Assembly (NCBI GenBank): GCA_029261165.1 | Contig: JAJDBV010000042.1 | Span: 47,534-111,533 of the forward strand | Direction: 5' to 3' | Source: Nitrospirota bacterium | Lineage (GTDB): Bacteria; Nitrospirota; Nitrospiria; SBBL01; JAADHI01 | Length of the DNA: 64,000 nt | In this document: positions 52,681 through 60,458 of the stretch, piece after piece | Numbering within the stretch: the first letter of the stretch is position 1 | Layout of the letters: every line of letters starts with the position of its first letter | Position numbers and translations under genes: made by a program | The notes under the pieces: generated by a model | The model's input: only the letters and a program-made list of their open reading frames with translations | Database searches by the model: none | Told to the model about the DNA's origin: nothing

Positions 52681-52750
52681 TCTAAAGCATATTGCTGTGT
52701 ATATTTATTGCGTATCTCCCATATATTGTGTTATAGCAATATACTTTAGA
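52681..52750. promoter_or_regulatory. Long inverted repeat upstream of the HARE-HTH gene
   Basis: TCTAAAGCATATTGCT (52681-52696) and AGCAATATACTTTAGA (52735-52750) are 16-base inverted repeats with one mismatch and a 38-base AT-rich centre. The motif CAATCTAAA occurs at 52678 and again at 52756. The element ends 45 bases before the -35 box. There is no T-run, so a DNA-binding or bendable site fits better than a terminator. Confidence 0.6.
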
Positions 52751-52795
52751 ACTGCAATCTAAACTAATTATAGCAAAGCCTGCATGCAAATAGGC

Positions 52796-52824
52796 TTGAC
52801 ATATTTCACCGCTGGTGCTATACA
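52796..52824 (+). promoter_or_regulatory. Strong extended -10 promoter for the HARE-HTH operon
   Basis: TTGACA (52796-52801), 17 bases and TATACA (52819-52824), with TGC just before the -10 (extended -10). Transcription should start near 52831, leaving a leader of about 15 bases that already contains AGAGG. Confidence 0.8.
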
Positions 52825-52845
52825 TGCTCTATAGAGGTGTTACGC

Positions 52846-53382
52846 GTGGAAGAATTCAAAGAAATCATCACCGGATTAAAACAGCGGGTCCAAGTCTACA
52901 AGGCGAAGCTTCAGGAGCTTCAAAAAAAGCGGGATAAAGCTGACGATGAGATTAAAACCGTCAAGAGATATCTCGAACTGGCAGAAACGCTCTACAGGGT
53001 AGAGGTGGAAAAGGCAAAGGGGGGAATGCCGCTCAACCAGCTCAATGCTGAGAAGGAAGGTACCCCCGCCTCCAAAACATCATCGCCTTTATTGGACCGA
53101 TCCAATCTTATCCTTCTAGAAAAAACGAAATATGTGGGTCTCTCTGTTCCTCAAGCCACGTTCTTATTACTAAAAGAAGCCGGAAAGGCATTGCATGCCA
53201 AAGAAATTTATTCTCGATTGATTCATGGTGGGGTCAGAATGAGAGGAAAAACGCCGATCACCTCGATTGCGATCTCACTATCTCGCGACAAACGCTTTGT
53301 AAAAAGCGCACCAAATACCTTTAAACTGACCAGAGAAACAGGACATGACGTCCTGCTAGACAAAAACCCTCCAAATACATAA
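52846..53382 (+). CDS. HARE-HTH domain protein with N-terminal coiled coil
   Basis: The 178-residue product has an N-terminal coiled coil (about 1-60, rich in Lys, Glu and Leu heptads), a flexible linker and a C-terminal HARE-HTH-type winged helix (about 95-170: VPQATFLLLKEAGKALHAKE, SRLIHGGVRMRGKTP, then SLSRDKRFVKSAPNTFKLT). HARE-HTH domains occur in eukaryotic chromatin proteins (ASXL, HB1) and in bacterial RNA-polymerase delta and restriction-linked proteins. GTG at 52846 fits AGAGG 8 bases upstream; a GTG three codons earlier is possible. It is followed 29 bases later by an H1-like gene. Exact role unknown. Confidence 0.8.
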   Translation: MEEFKEIITGLKQRVQVYKAKLQELQKKRDKADDEIKTVKRYLELAETLYRVEVEKAKGGMPLNQLNAEKEGTPASKTSSPLLDRSNLILLEKTKYVGLSVPQATFLLLKEAGKALHAKEIYSRLIHGGVRMRGKTPITSIAISLSRDKRFVKSAPNTFKLTRETGHDVLLDKNPPNT

Positions 53383-53411
53383 AAGAGGGTTTTGAAAGGG
53401 GGTGAGAAAGC

Positions 53412-53654
53412 TTGGCAATAAAAAAGAAGCCTGCAGCAAAAAAGACAGCAACAAAAGCAAAGTCTAAGGCAAAGCCGAAAGTAAAGGCAACAAAGGCAAA
53501 GCCGAAGGCAAAGGCAACAAAGGCAAAGCCGAAAGCAAAGTCTAAGGCAAAGCCGAAAGCAAAGGCAACAAAGGCAAAGCCAAAAGCAAAAGCAACAAAG
53601 GCAAAGCCGAAAGCAAAAGCAACAAAGGCAAAGCCGAAAGCAAAAAAGAAGTAG
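53412..53654 (+). CDS. Histone H1-like lysine-rich repeat protein
   Basis: The 80-residue product is almost only Lys, Ala, Pro and Thr, with seven tandem units of AKPKAKATK (one 8-residue unit, last unit ending in KKK). At DNA level the unit is 27 bases (53469-53651). It resembles histone-H1 C-terminal tails and bacterial H1-like or AlgP-type proteins that bind and compact DNA. Start is TTG at 53412 with GGGGGTGAG about 6 bases upstream. The terminator directly after the gene closes the two-gene unit with the HARE-HTH gene. Repeat number is likely variable between strains. Confidence 0.82.
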   Translation: MAIKKKPAAKKTATKAKSKAKPKVKATKAKPKAKATKAKPKAKSKAKPKAKATKAKPKAKATKAKPKAKATKAKPKAKKK

Positions 53655-53663
53655 CTGTGCATG

Positions 53664-53690
53664 GGGGGGCTTTCAGCCCCCCTTTTATTT
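53664..53690 (+). terminator. Intrinsic terminator after the H1-like gene
   Basis: GGGGGGCT-TTC-AGCCCCCC forms an 8-base stem followed by TTTTATTT. Confidence 0.9.
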
Positions 53691-53904
53691 AGAGTCTCTA
53701 TAGAGGGACTTGAATATACTCCGCGGGCACAAACTTCGTCCTTTCAGAGCAGAGTTCAGCGAATGGATAGAATATAGAAGGAGGCTTCCTTAAGGTGTGA
53801 GGAGAATTCTTACCCCTAAGCGAGAGGCACAAATCCCCCGTCTTCAAGAAAAGGGACGTTGTTGTGGATGTGTTCCAGTGGACGAGAGCTTTTCGTGTCC
53901 ATCG

Positions 53905-54840
53905 TTAAATTGCGGGATGGGAAAAGGAAACACCCTGGTAGGATGGGTAGGCCGGCCGTTTTACAACCGGAGAAGGCGGTGTTACAATTCGCCAGGATTT
54001 TTTGCTCTCAAGAACTTCTTCGATCAACTTTGCATGAAGGGAGTGCCCAGAGCAGGTCGCTTCCACTCGGCCAAGAATTGGCATCCCAATCAGCGATAAA
54101 TCACCAATCAGATCCAATATCTTATGGCGGACAAACTCGTCAGAAAAGCGAAGCCCCTGCTCATTTAAAACGCCGTCATCCCCGATGACGACTGCATTAT
54201 CCAAAGACCCCCCTCGTGCAAGTCCCCGTTCCTTCAAGTATTCTACGTCTTTTAAAAACCCGAAGGTTCTTGCCGCCGCAATTTCTCTTTTAAATGCCAA
54301 AGGGCTGTGTCTGTAATGATAAGATTGCTCTGAGATCGCCGGATGATTGTATGCAATTCGGTATTCAATTTCAAACGAAGATCCGGGGTGGATCGTGACC
54401 TGTTTCTCGTCTTCGGAGACTGTAATCGGTTTCATGATTTCCATGAAGGAACGCTTACTGCTCTGACAGTCCACGCCGGCTTTTGCGAGAAGTGTGACAA
54501 AAGGCCCTGAACTTCCGTCCATAACGGGGACCTCAGGACCATCCACTTCAACAATCAGATTATGAATCTCCATTGCCGAAACCGCCGCCATGAGATGTTC
54601 TATGGTCTGGACGCTTGCCCCTTCCACACCAATTGTGGTAGATAGGTAAGTCGAGACGATATGGGCATGATCCGCAGGGATGAGTACGCCCCCAAGATCT
54701 CTCCGAATAAAAACGACGCCACTTCCTTCCGATGCAGGAAGAAGCCTCAAATGGATGGTCTTACCGGAATGAAGACCAATACCGGCACACGAAACTTCGC
54801 TTCGAATTGTATTCTCTTTTGCATTCGGGTGAAGAAACAT
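53905..54840 (-). CDS. lpxC: UDP-3-O-acyl-N-acetylglucosamine deacetylase LpxC
   Basis: LpxC is the committed zinc enzyme of lipid A synthesis. The 311-residue product has EVSCAGIGLHSGKT at the start, the zinc His in TIEHLMAAV, the HKILDLIGDL motif with zinc His and Asp, and a late GHSLHAKLIEEV catalytic His. GGGAG lies about 5-6 bases before the ATG. With lptE it shows that the organism makes LPS. The stretch from 53691 to 53904 downstream holds no gene I can support. Confidence 0.96.
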   Translation of the reverse strand: MFLHPNAKENTIRSEVSCAGIGLHSGKTIHLRLLPASEGSGVVFIRRDLGGVLIPADHAHIVSTYLSTTIGVEGASVQTIEHLMAAVSAMEIHNLIVEVDGPEVPVMDGSSGPFVTLLAKAGVDCQSSKRSFMEIMKPITVSEDEKQVTIHPGSSFEIEYRIAYNHPAISEQSYHYRHSPLAFKREIAAARTFGFLKDVEYLKERGLARGGSLDNAVVIGDDGVLNEQGLRFSDEFVRHKILDLIGDLSLIGMPILGRVEATCSGHSLHAKLIEEVLESKKSWRIVTPPSPVVKRPAYPSYQGVSFSHPAI

Positions 54841-54924
54841 GTGTGCTCCCTGCCTCTCTGGAATTTGAGATTTAAAACTAAGACAGCTTTATAAGCAATA
54901 ACAATGCCAGGACATCGAAAATAA

Positions 54925-54964
54925 CACATAAATAAATTAGCTTTATTTTTCAATATGTTATGTG
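54925..54964. other. Nested AT-rich inverted repeat between lpxC and pfkA
   Basis: CACATAA and TTATGTG (7-base perfect arms) enclose AATAAA-TTAGC-TTTATT. It lies in the 239-base divergent gap. Possible regulatory site; low information. Confidence 0.4.
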
Positions 54965-55001
54965 ACTTCTTCGACAGAGGATATGTCGTAAAGAAATTTA
55001 A

Positions 55002-55050
55002 TGTTGTAAAAAAGTGACATGGATGGATCAGACGTTGCCTTTTTACAACA
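55002..55050 (+). promoter_or_regulatory. Inverted repeat before pfkA
   Basis: TGTTGTAAAAAAG and CTTTTTACAACA pair over 12 bases (one extra A) with a 24-base centre. The right arm ends 29 bases before the pfkA ATG and about 20 bases before GGGAGGA. It could be a dimer operator in DNA or a leader hairpin in RNA. Confidence 0.5.
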
Positions 55051-55079
55051 TATTTGTCCTGTTGCAGTTGGGAGGAACG

Positions 55080-56159
55080 ATGAAGATCGGGGTACTCACC
55101 GGAGGAGGAGACTGCCCGGGACTAAACGCCGTCATCAGAGCGATTGTGAAAACAGCATCCCTCAAATACGGATGCCGCGTCACAGGAATCGAAGAGGGGT
55201 TTGAAGGACTGAAAACGCCGGTCAAGACCCGTCTCCTAACGCCTTGGACAATTCGAGGTATTCTCCCAATAGGAGGGACGATCCTGGGAACAACCAGCGG
55301 TAGGAAGCCCCAGCAGATAAAAAAACTTGCCGGCGATGGGAAACCGATCAATTTTTCAAAGGTCGTGAAAGAAAATATGGAAATGCTTGAGCTCTCCTGT
55401 CTTATCTCGATTGGAGGCGACGGAACGATGGGCATCGCAAAATCGCTTCATGATGACGGGATCCCCATCATTGGAGTTCCGAAAACGATCGATAATGATA
55501 TCCCCGGTACTGACCGGACCTTTGGTTTTCAGACCGCGGTGAATACCGCGACAGAGGCCCTCGATAAACTCCACACCACGGCGGAAAGTCATCACCGCGT
55601 TATCGTCGTGGAAGTGATGGGACGTTATGGGGGCTGGATCGCCCTAGAGGCGGGGATTTCCGGGGGGGCAGATGTTATCCTGATCCCGGAGATCCCCTTT
55701 CAGATCGAACATATCTGCAAGACCATCATCAAGCGATATGAGCAGGGCTCACGATTCTCCATCGTCATTGTTGCTGAAGGAGCCAAAGCCGCAGGGGGAA
55801 GTCGGTCGGTCATTCAGGCAAACAAAGGAAGATCGGTTGAACGTCTTGGGGGGATCGGAAATCAGGTCGGGGAAGCGATTGCGGGCATGACGGATATGGA
55901 CGTTCGGGTTACGGTACTGGGACACCTCCAGAGAGGCGGGTCTCCTACCCCGTTTGACCGACTCCTGGCAACCCGGTTCGGGGCCGAGGCGGTGAACCTC
56001 GTCGCGCAAAAACGCTTCGGAGAGATGGTTTGCCTCAGGGGAAATGAGATCAAGTCAATTCCCCTCGCCAAGGCCACCCGAAAGGTAAAGTGTGTCCCAA
56101 GTCACGGTGCGCTGGTCAAGACAGCCGAAGGCCTCGGCATTTCATTTGGCCGGGATTAG
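55080..56159 (+). CDS. pfkA: 6-phosphofructokinase
   Basis: The 359-residue kinase phosphorylates fructose 6-phosphate. It has the phosphate loop LTGGGDCPGLNAVIR at the N-terminus, GGDG at 112-115 (Gly where PPi-dependent enzymes have Asp) and PKTIDND at 134-140 (Lys where classical ATP enzymes have Gly). That Gly/Lys combination is known from ATP-using members of the mixed PFK clade, so ATP is more likely than PPi. VMGRYGGWIA and the sugar-phosphate site HLQRGGSPTPFDR are present. GGGAGGA lies 3 bases before the ATG at 55080; the 22-codon upstream extension lacks support. It overlaps the next, convergent gene by 18 bases. Confidence 0.92.
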   Translation: MKIGVLTGGGDCPGLNAVIRAIVKTASLKYGCRVTGIEEGFEGLKTPVKTRLLTPWTIRGILPIGGTILGTTSGRKPQQIKKLAGDGKPINFSKVVKENMEMLELSCLISIGGDGTMGIAKSLHDDGIPIIGVPKTIDNDIPGTDRTFGFQTAVNTATEALDKLHTTAESHHRVIVVEVMGRYGGWIALEAGISGGADVILIPEIPFQIEHICKTIIKRYEQGSRFSIVIVAEGAKAAGGSRSVIQANKGRSVERLGGIGNQVGEAIAGMTDMDVRVTVLGHLQRGGSPTPFDRLLATRFGAEAVNLVAQKRFGEMVCLRGNEIKSIPLAKATRKVKCVPSHGALVKTAEGLGISFGRD

Positions 56160-57383
56160 CTGTGCCCGCCGACATAATGCCGCTTCTCTCTTTGCCTCCT
56201 CCGGGGAGGCGAGAAGCGTGTAGGCCTTCTCTAACAAACAATGCGGTTCAAGCCGTTTCGGATCTCGTCCCAGGGCCTGTTCAAATTCGATAATGGCCTG
56301 CTCGTAAAGATCGATGGAAAGATAAGCCTTCCCCAGCCCAAGGTAGCCATCGACCGTCTTTGAATTTCTTTGGATGATAAGCTGATATGTCCGAATCGCT
56401 TCCTCAGCTTTTCCCTGCTTCAAATAAGTGTCACCCAGCAAGACCCGGAGGGCGGTATTGTTATCGGGGGATAGGCTGATACTCCGCTTCATGGCCGATA
56501 TACCTTTTTCTGTTAAGTTCATCTTCAGATAAATCTGCGCCAAGCCTTGATATACGCGTGAATATTGAGGTGCGAGTTGAACGGCCTGAAGAAGTTCATT
56601 GAGCGCAGCATCAGGTTCATCGTTTAGGAAATAGCCTTCCCCAAGGAGAATATGGAGGTCAGGGTCTTGCGGTTTGAGAGACAGGGCCTTTTCTAAGGCG
56701 GCAACCATGTCAGGCCAGAGCCTAAGCGCCTTATAGGATTGACCCAACATTTGGTAAGCCTTAGCATATTCTTCTGGAGGCCGCTTCGTCTCGGACTTAA
56801 CCCTTGTTCCGTCCAATACCGGGAAAATGATCTGTTTTGGATTTTTATAGAGCGCTGCGGGAAATTCAAAATGAAGGTGGATGATCCTCAACTCAACGGG
56901 TAACACGTAGGAATGAAAGATCCTGGCCTGTCCTTTTCGTTTCCCCAACCAAACCGTTTCTTCCCATACCCGCCCTTCCCGCTCCAATTTTTGAGAAGTC
57001 ACAATTCGCATATGAGAAATTTCTCCTCCCGATATCTTCCTCATTCGGCGTTGCAGAGTCTGTGTTGCAGCAATTTTCAGGTAGTCTTCAAGAGAAGGCA
57101 TCCCTCTTTCTTCCGTCGCGGTTAAACGGACCAAGGGTATCACACCCGGACGAAAATCTGAGACAAAAAGCATCTGCCCTTCTTTTGATATCCGCCAGCC
57201 CGGTGGAAGTGACATCGACAGGCCAACCTCCTTGTATGTAAAAGAGCGATTCTCCATGTCGATGATGGCCGTTGACATGGAAGCGCAACCGTAAGAGAAG
57301 AGAATAAACCCTAAGGAAAGAATCTTAAGAAATCGGCAGCCGCTGGTCCGCCATTGCCATATTCTATTTTTGATGGTGGTCAT
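56142..57383 (-). CDS. TPR-repeat lipoprotein
   Basis: The 413-residue product has a signal sequence ending near FSYGC (Cys33), probably lipid-modified although Phe and Ser around the site are not ideal. About 45-190 form a beta-rich domain (SMSLPPGWRISKEGQMLFVS) reminiscent of PsbP/DcrB-type folds. From about 205 to 405 there are five to six TPR units (for example ALRLWPDMVAALEKALSLKP, DAALNELLQAVQLAPQYSRV). A protein-binding scaffold in the periplasm or outer membrane is likely; partners unknown. Its 3' end overlaps pfkA by 18 bases on the other strand. Confidence 0.82.
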   Translation of the reverse strand: MTTIKNRIWQWRTSGCRFLKILSLGFILFSYGCASMSTAIIDMENRSFTYKEVGLSMSLPPGWRISKEGQMLFVSDFRPGVIPLVRLTATEERGMPSLEDYLKIAATQTLQRRMRKISGGEISHMRIVTSQKLEREGRVWEETVWLGKRKGQARIFHSYVLPVELRIIHLHFEFPAALYKNPKQIIFPVLDGTRVKSETKRPPEEYAKAYQMLGQSYKALRLWPDMVAALEKALSLKPQDPDLHILLGEGYFLNDEPDAALNELLQAVQLAPQYSRVYQGLAQIYLKMNLTEKGISAMKRSISLSPDNNTALRVLLGDTYLKQGKAEEAIRTYQLIIQRNSKTVDGYLGLGKAYLSIDLYEQAIIEFEQALGRDPKRLEPHCLLEKAYTLLASPEEAKREAALCRRAQLIPAK

Positions 57384-57443
57384 GACGAAATCAGGAGTTC
57401 CTCCGAAGCCCTTGCCGTGTGGCGGGAATGATCCATACTGAGG

Positions 57444-57689
57444 TCAGGGAAGCTGTTTAATGGCGGCTTCTAGAAAATCCCACAACACCTGCCGGGTCGT
57501 GGCGTGAGGGTGTGGATAGTGCGTCCCGGTCAGTTCTTCATAAAGCGCTTTCCCCTTCTCCTTCTTTGCCTTATAATCTTCCAGTTTCAGGGAAGAAGAA
57601 AGCGCGCTTAAGTCCGGATACCCATTGGCATCTTTCTTAATCAAGTAAGTTTCTTCTTGTTCTGTCCGTATCCACAATCCAACCTGCAT
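57444..57689 (-). CDS. Small protein of unknown function
   Basis: An 81-residue soluble protein starting MQVGLWIRTEQEETYLIKKD, with a His-rich stretch (THYPHPHATTRQ) and an amphipathic C-terminal helix. No family recognised. It lies 60 bases upstream of the TPR lipoprotein gene and may share its transcript. Confidence 0.55.
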   Translation of the reverse strand: MQVGLWIRTEQEETYLIKKDANGYPDLSALSSSLKLEDYKAKKEKGKALYEELTGTHYPHPHATTRQVLWDFLEAAIKQLP

Positions 57690-57718
57690 CAGTTTCCTCT
57701 ATACACTAAATCTATGAT

Positions 57719-57931
57719 CTAAGACGCCTTGTCGTTCTCTTTTTTTTCGGGCTTTGGCCTTCCGTTTCTCTGTTTGTCAGCAGAGCCTAAGGCATAAGAG
57801 ATGAGAACAAGCGAGCCGAGAAAAATCAGAAAAGCGAAGGGAAGAAGATAGACAGTAAAACTGATCACGATCGAAAAGAAGATCCCAAGGAAACCGAGGA
57901 TAACAAGCAGACAACCTCTGATCCCCTCCAT
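57719..57931 (-). CDS. Small membrane protein of unknown function
   Basis: From the ATG at 57931 (GGTGG about 8 bases upstream) the product has 70 residues with two adjacent membrane helices (LLVILGFLGIFFSIVISF and LPFAFLIFLGSLVLISYAL) and a basic, hydrophilic C-terminus. The frame is open to 58000. No family recognised. Confidence 0.55.
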   Translation of the reverse strand: MEGIRGCLLVILGFLGIFFSIVISFTVYLLPFAFLIFLGSLVLISYALGSADKQRNGRPKPEKKENDKAS

Positions 57932-58006
57932 GGCTGGTTCCACCGGGATGAAAGATAGCGAGGAAAACTCGGTGTTTTTGCGACAGGAGGAAGACAACAA
58001 GAAAAC

Positions 58007-58411
58007 TTATCTTCTGATTTTCTCTTCCTGCTCCTGAATGGTTTTACATTCGATACAAAGGGTGGTCACGGGGCGTGCCTTGAGCCGCTTCAGCGTAATT
58101 TTACCATCGCAAGACTCACAAATGCCAAAAGCCCCCTCGGAAATCCGATCGATCGCATCGTCTATCTTTTTGAGCAGTTTTTGTTCCCGTTCCCGCAACC
58201 TCAGTGTAAAATTTTTGTCCGTTTCAGCTGAAGCCTGATCCCCTAGATCAGAAAGAGCCTCATTCTCAGGATTCAGCCCCCCCCCAAGCAAGACCCCCGC
58301 CTCAACCAGCAAAGCCTCTTTTTGTTTTTCAAGGGCCAGTCGAATTGTCCCGAAAGGGCCTTCCGGCTTATCTTTCTTTGTTACCTTGGTCTGTTTCTTC
58401 ACCACTTTCAC
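58007..58411 (-). CDS. DksA/TraR-family C4 zinc-finger protein
   Basis: The 134-residue product has a coiled-coil region (about 20-90) and the C4 zinc finger CESC-x17-CIEC in GAFGICESCDGKI. This matches the DksA/TraR family, whose members bind RNA polymerase's secondary channel. The tip of the coiled coil lacks an obvious DxxDxA motif in the region I can read, so DksA-like activity is uncertain. The GTG at 58411 has GGTGG 7 bases upstream; a TTG at 58447 lies in a run of TTGAC promoter-like words and is less likely. Confidence 0.85.
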   Translation of the reverse strand: MKVVKKQTKVTKKDKPEGPFGTIRLALEKQKEALLVEAGVLLGGGLNPENEALSDLGDQASAETDKNFTLRLREREQKLLKKIDDAIDRISEGAFGICESCDGKITLKRLKARPVTTLCIECKTIQEQEEKIRR

Positions 58412-58468
58412 CTTATCGCCACCGTAATATTTAACTGGTATTGTCAACTCTTAACAGAGTGGTCAATA

Positions 58469-58497
58469 AAGTTATCAGAAGTATTTTGATGAGTCAA
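58469..58497 (-). promoter_or_regulatory. Candidate promoter for the DksA/TraR-like gene
   Basis: On the minus strand TTGACT (58497-58492), 17 bases and TAACTT (58474-58469). The -10 is weak but the spacing is ideal and no better candidate is seen. Confidence 0.4.
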
Positions 58498-58530
58498 ATA
58501 AAAAATCATCCAAAAAGCCAAGATCCGATC

Positions 58531-58559
58531 TTGACCTTATGCCGGGTTCCCTGTATATA
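58531..58559 (+). promoter_or_regulatory. Sigma-70-type promoter for the O-methyltransferase gene
   Basis: TTGACC (58531-58536), 17 bases and TATATA (58554-58559). Predicted leader is about 44 bases. Confidence 0.65.
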
Positions 58560-58609
58560 CTTTTGAACACTAAGTCTTGTCTTCCTAAAATTCACGAGCA
58601 ATGATCTGA

Positions 58610-59587
58610 ATGGGAAAAGAGTTATCCGTTCCGTCCATCTTTCAGTTGGGCTACTACTGGAATGCCAAGATTTTCCTCACCTCCGTGCGTCTCGATCTGT
58701 ATACGGCGATATCAGAAGGATCGAAAACGGCGGAAGAGATTGCCTCATCGGTTAAGGCAGACCCTTCTTTTCTTGAAAGAATGCTGGACGCCTTGGTCGA
58801 GATTGGTTTACTGAAACGTGAGGGTCCGAATTATCTCAACACCCCGCCGGTCGCGGAGTTTCTCGTCAAGACCAGTCCCTTCTATACGGGAGAGTTGATG
58901 CTCTTGCAGGATGAGGAGTGGGGCCATTGGGGAAAGCTTGAAGAGATTATCCGTTCAGGCCGACCGGCGGTCAAAGGGAACATCTTCATGAACCGGCCTG
59001 AGGTCGGAGAAAACGTACTGAAGGTTCTCCATCGCATGGCCAAAAGGGTGGCACCGACCCTGGCGGAACGAATTGACCTTTCATCCCGCAAGAGTTTTAT
59101 CGATGTTGGGGGAGGGGCCGGCACCTTCTCAGTTGCATTTTGTAAGCGCTATCCTCATCTGCAGGCAGTCCTCTTTGATCTCCCGCAGACCCTCCAGGTG
59201 ACCCGGAAGACCATCGAAACAGAAAAAATGACGGACCAAATCCGACTGGTTGGAGGTAATTTCAACCAGGACGCGCTTCCGGGGAAATTCGATGTTGTCT
59301 TCTTGTCCGATATCCTTCATTATCAAACCTATGATGAAAATGCGGCCCTTTTCCGGAAACTCTACCATGCAATAAACCCGGGCGGGATGATTATTGTCAA
59401 AGATATGTTCATCAATGACGATATCAACAATCCCGGATGGAATGCGATCTTCTCCATGCACATGCTGGTTTATTCAGAAAAGGGACAATGTTATAAGGGG
59501 GAGGAGATTCGTTCCTGGCTGGAGAAAGCCGGCTTTAATCATTTGGTGGAAATAGAGCGGAACACCGTTTTTACGGCATCGAAGTGA
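58610..59587 (+). CDS. SAM-dependent O-methyltransferase (family 2 type)
   Basis: The 325-residue enzyme has an N-terminal winged-helix dimerisation domain (FQLGYYWNAKIFLTSVRLDL, SSVKADPSFLERMLDALVEI) and a Rossmann methyltransferase domain with KSFIDVGGGAGTFSVAF (SAM loop), FDLPQTLQVTRKTI and FLSDILHYQTYDENA. This layout is that of the caffeate/hydroxyneurosporene/acetylserotonin type O-methyltransferases. Substrate unknown. No Shine-Dalgarno sequence is clear before the ATG. Confidence 0.88.
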   Translation: MGKELSVPSIFQLGYYWNAKIFLTSVRLDLYTAISEGSKTAEEIASSVKADPSFLERMLDALVEIGLLKREGPNYLNTPPVAEFLVKTSPFYTGELMLLQDEEWGHWGKLEEIIRSGRPAVKGNIFMNRPEVGENVLKVLHRMAKRVAPTLAERIDLSSRKSFIDVGGGAGTFSVAFCKRYPHLQAVLFDLPQTLQVTRKTIETEKMTDQIRLVGGNFNQDALPGKFDVVFLSDILHYQTYDENAALFRKLYHAINPGGMIIVKDMFINDDINNPGWNAIFSMHMLVYSEKGQCYKGEEIRSWLEKAGFNHLVEIERNTVFTASK

Positions 59588-59654
59588 TTCTTCGTAGGCG
59601 GACGTCCTCAAGGTCCGGGATTACCTCTTGGGGTATTACAGAAGGAGAGTATCC

Positions 59655-60362
59655 ATGAAAAAGTTCTTAACATCTCCCGGGTTTTTATCACCTTATGGGA
59701 CCTTCGGCGCAGATTTTTCCTCAGTCATGGCATGGGGCTTTACACTCCTCTTCGTCTACGGCTGGTATCTCGGTAAAAAACATCAGGGGCAACGCCATCA
59801 CCTGGTAACGCTATGGGGGATGGTTGCCATGCTTGCTTATTTTACGACCTACTACCTCGCGCGGGGGCTGGGAGCACTCTCGATTGAAGGGAAAGAAGGC
59901 TTCGGGGGGCCCGACTGGGTTTACGACTATATTTTTTCCCCGATGTTGACAATACACATCCTGGTCATCTCCCTGGGTCTGGTCTTGGCTGTTTATATGA
60001 TTGTCCTCGGATTTCGCTCCTCCGCGATGAAGAAGAGCATTCGTTACCTGAAAAGTGAGCCCCTGGTGATGGAGAAAAAGTCATTCAACACTGTACTGAT
60101 CGGTGGGGCCGTCATTTTTGGCCTGCTCGCTGTGATTCGCTCCGGCCCGCTAGCCCGGTATATCGTTTATCTTGCCGGTTTTCTCCTTGTCGCAATGGTC
60201 CTTTTCGCTGAAAGGTGGTTTGAGCGGGCCATCCCCGACGGGGCAAAACGCCACCGTAAACTCGGGACCTTCACCATGGTCCTCTACGTCATCGCCCTTG
60301 TGACCAGCACGGTGACTTATGTGATGCTCTACTACATCTATCCTGTGAAAGACCTTTCCTAG
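59655..60362 (+). CDS. DUF420-like multi-helix membrane protein
   Basis: The 235-residue product has about six membrane helices and conserved His and Tyr in the DUF420/cytochrome-oxidase-assembly style (TYYLARGL, SPMLTIHILVISLGLVLAVYMIVLG, RHRKLGTFTMVLYVIALVTSTVTYVMLYYIYP). AAGGAG lies about 8 bases before the ATG at 59655. The neighbouring methyltransferase ends 67 bases upstream, so the two may share a transcript. Role uncertain. Confidence 0.75.
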   Translation: MKKFLTSPGFLSPYGTFGADFSSVMAWGFTLLFVYGWYLGKKHQGQRHHLVTLWGMVAMLAYFTTYYLARGLGALSIEGKEGFGGPDWVYDYIFSPMLTIHILVISLGLVLAVYMIVLGFRSSAMKKSIRYLKSEPLVMEKKSFNTVLIGGAVIFGLLAVIRSGPLARYIVYLAGFLLVAMVLFAERWFERAIPDGAKRHRKLGTFTMVLYVIALVTSTVTYVMLYYIYPVKDLS

Positions 60363-60392
60363 GGTTAATTCATTATGAGAAACGGGATAAGC

Positions 60393-60422
60393 TTGACAGC
60401 TTTAGCAAAGTTATGGTACTAA
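60393..60422 (+). promoter_or_regulatory. Candidate promoter for rplU-rpmA
   Basis: TTGACA (60393-60398), 18 bases and TACTAA (60417-60422), with TGG before the -10 (extended -10 type). The leader would be about 30 bases. Confidence 0.5.
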
Positions 60423-60458
60423 GTCTAGTTCTACTTAGAGTTGAGAGGGAAATTCGAG

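Noticed and set aside
53321..53662. Minus-strand open frame rich in FAFGFAFVAF repeats
   Set aside because: Antisense shadow of the lysine-rich repeats; no ribosome site and hydrophobic repeat without charge pattern.
53797..54099. Cys-containing open frame after the H1-like gene (start GTG, CCGC near residue 22)
   Set aside because: Two thirds of it is antisense to lpxC, and the short unique part has no family match, though AGGAGG occurs about 16 bases before it.
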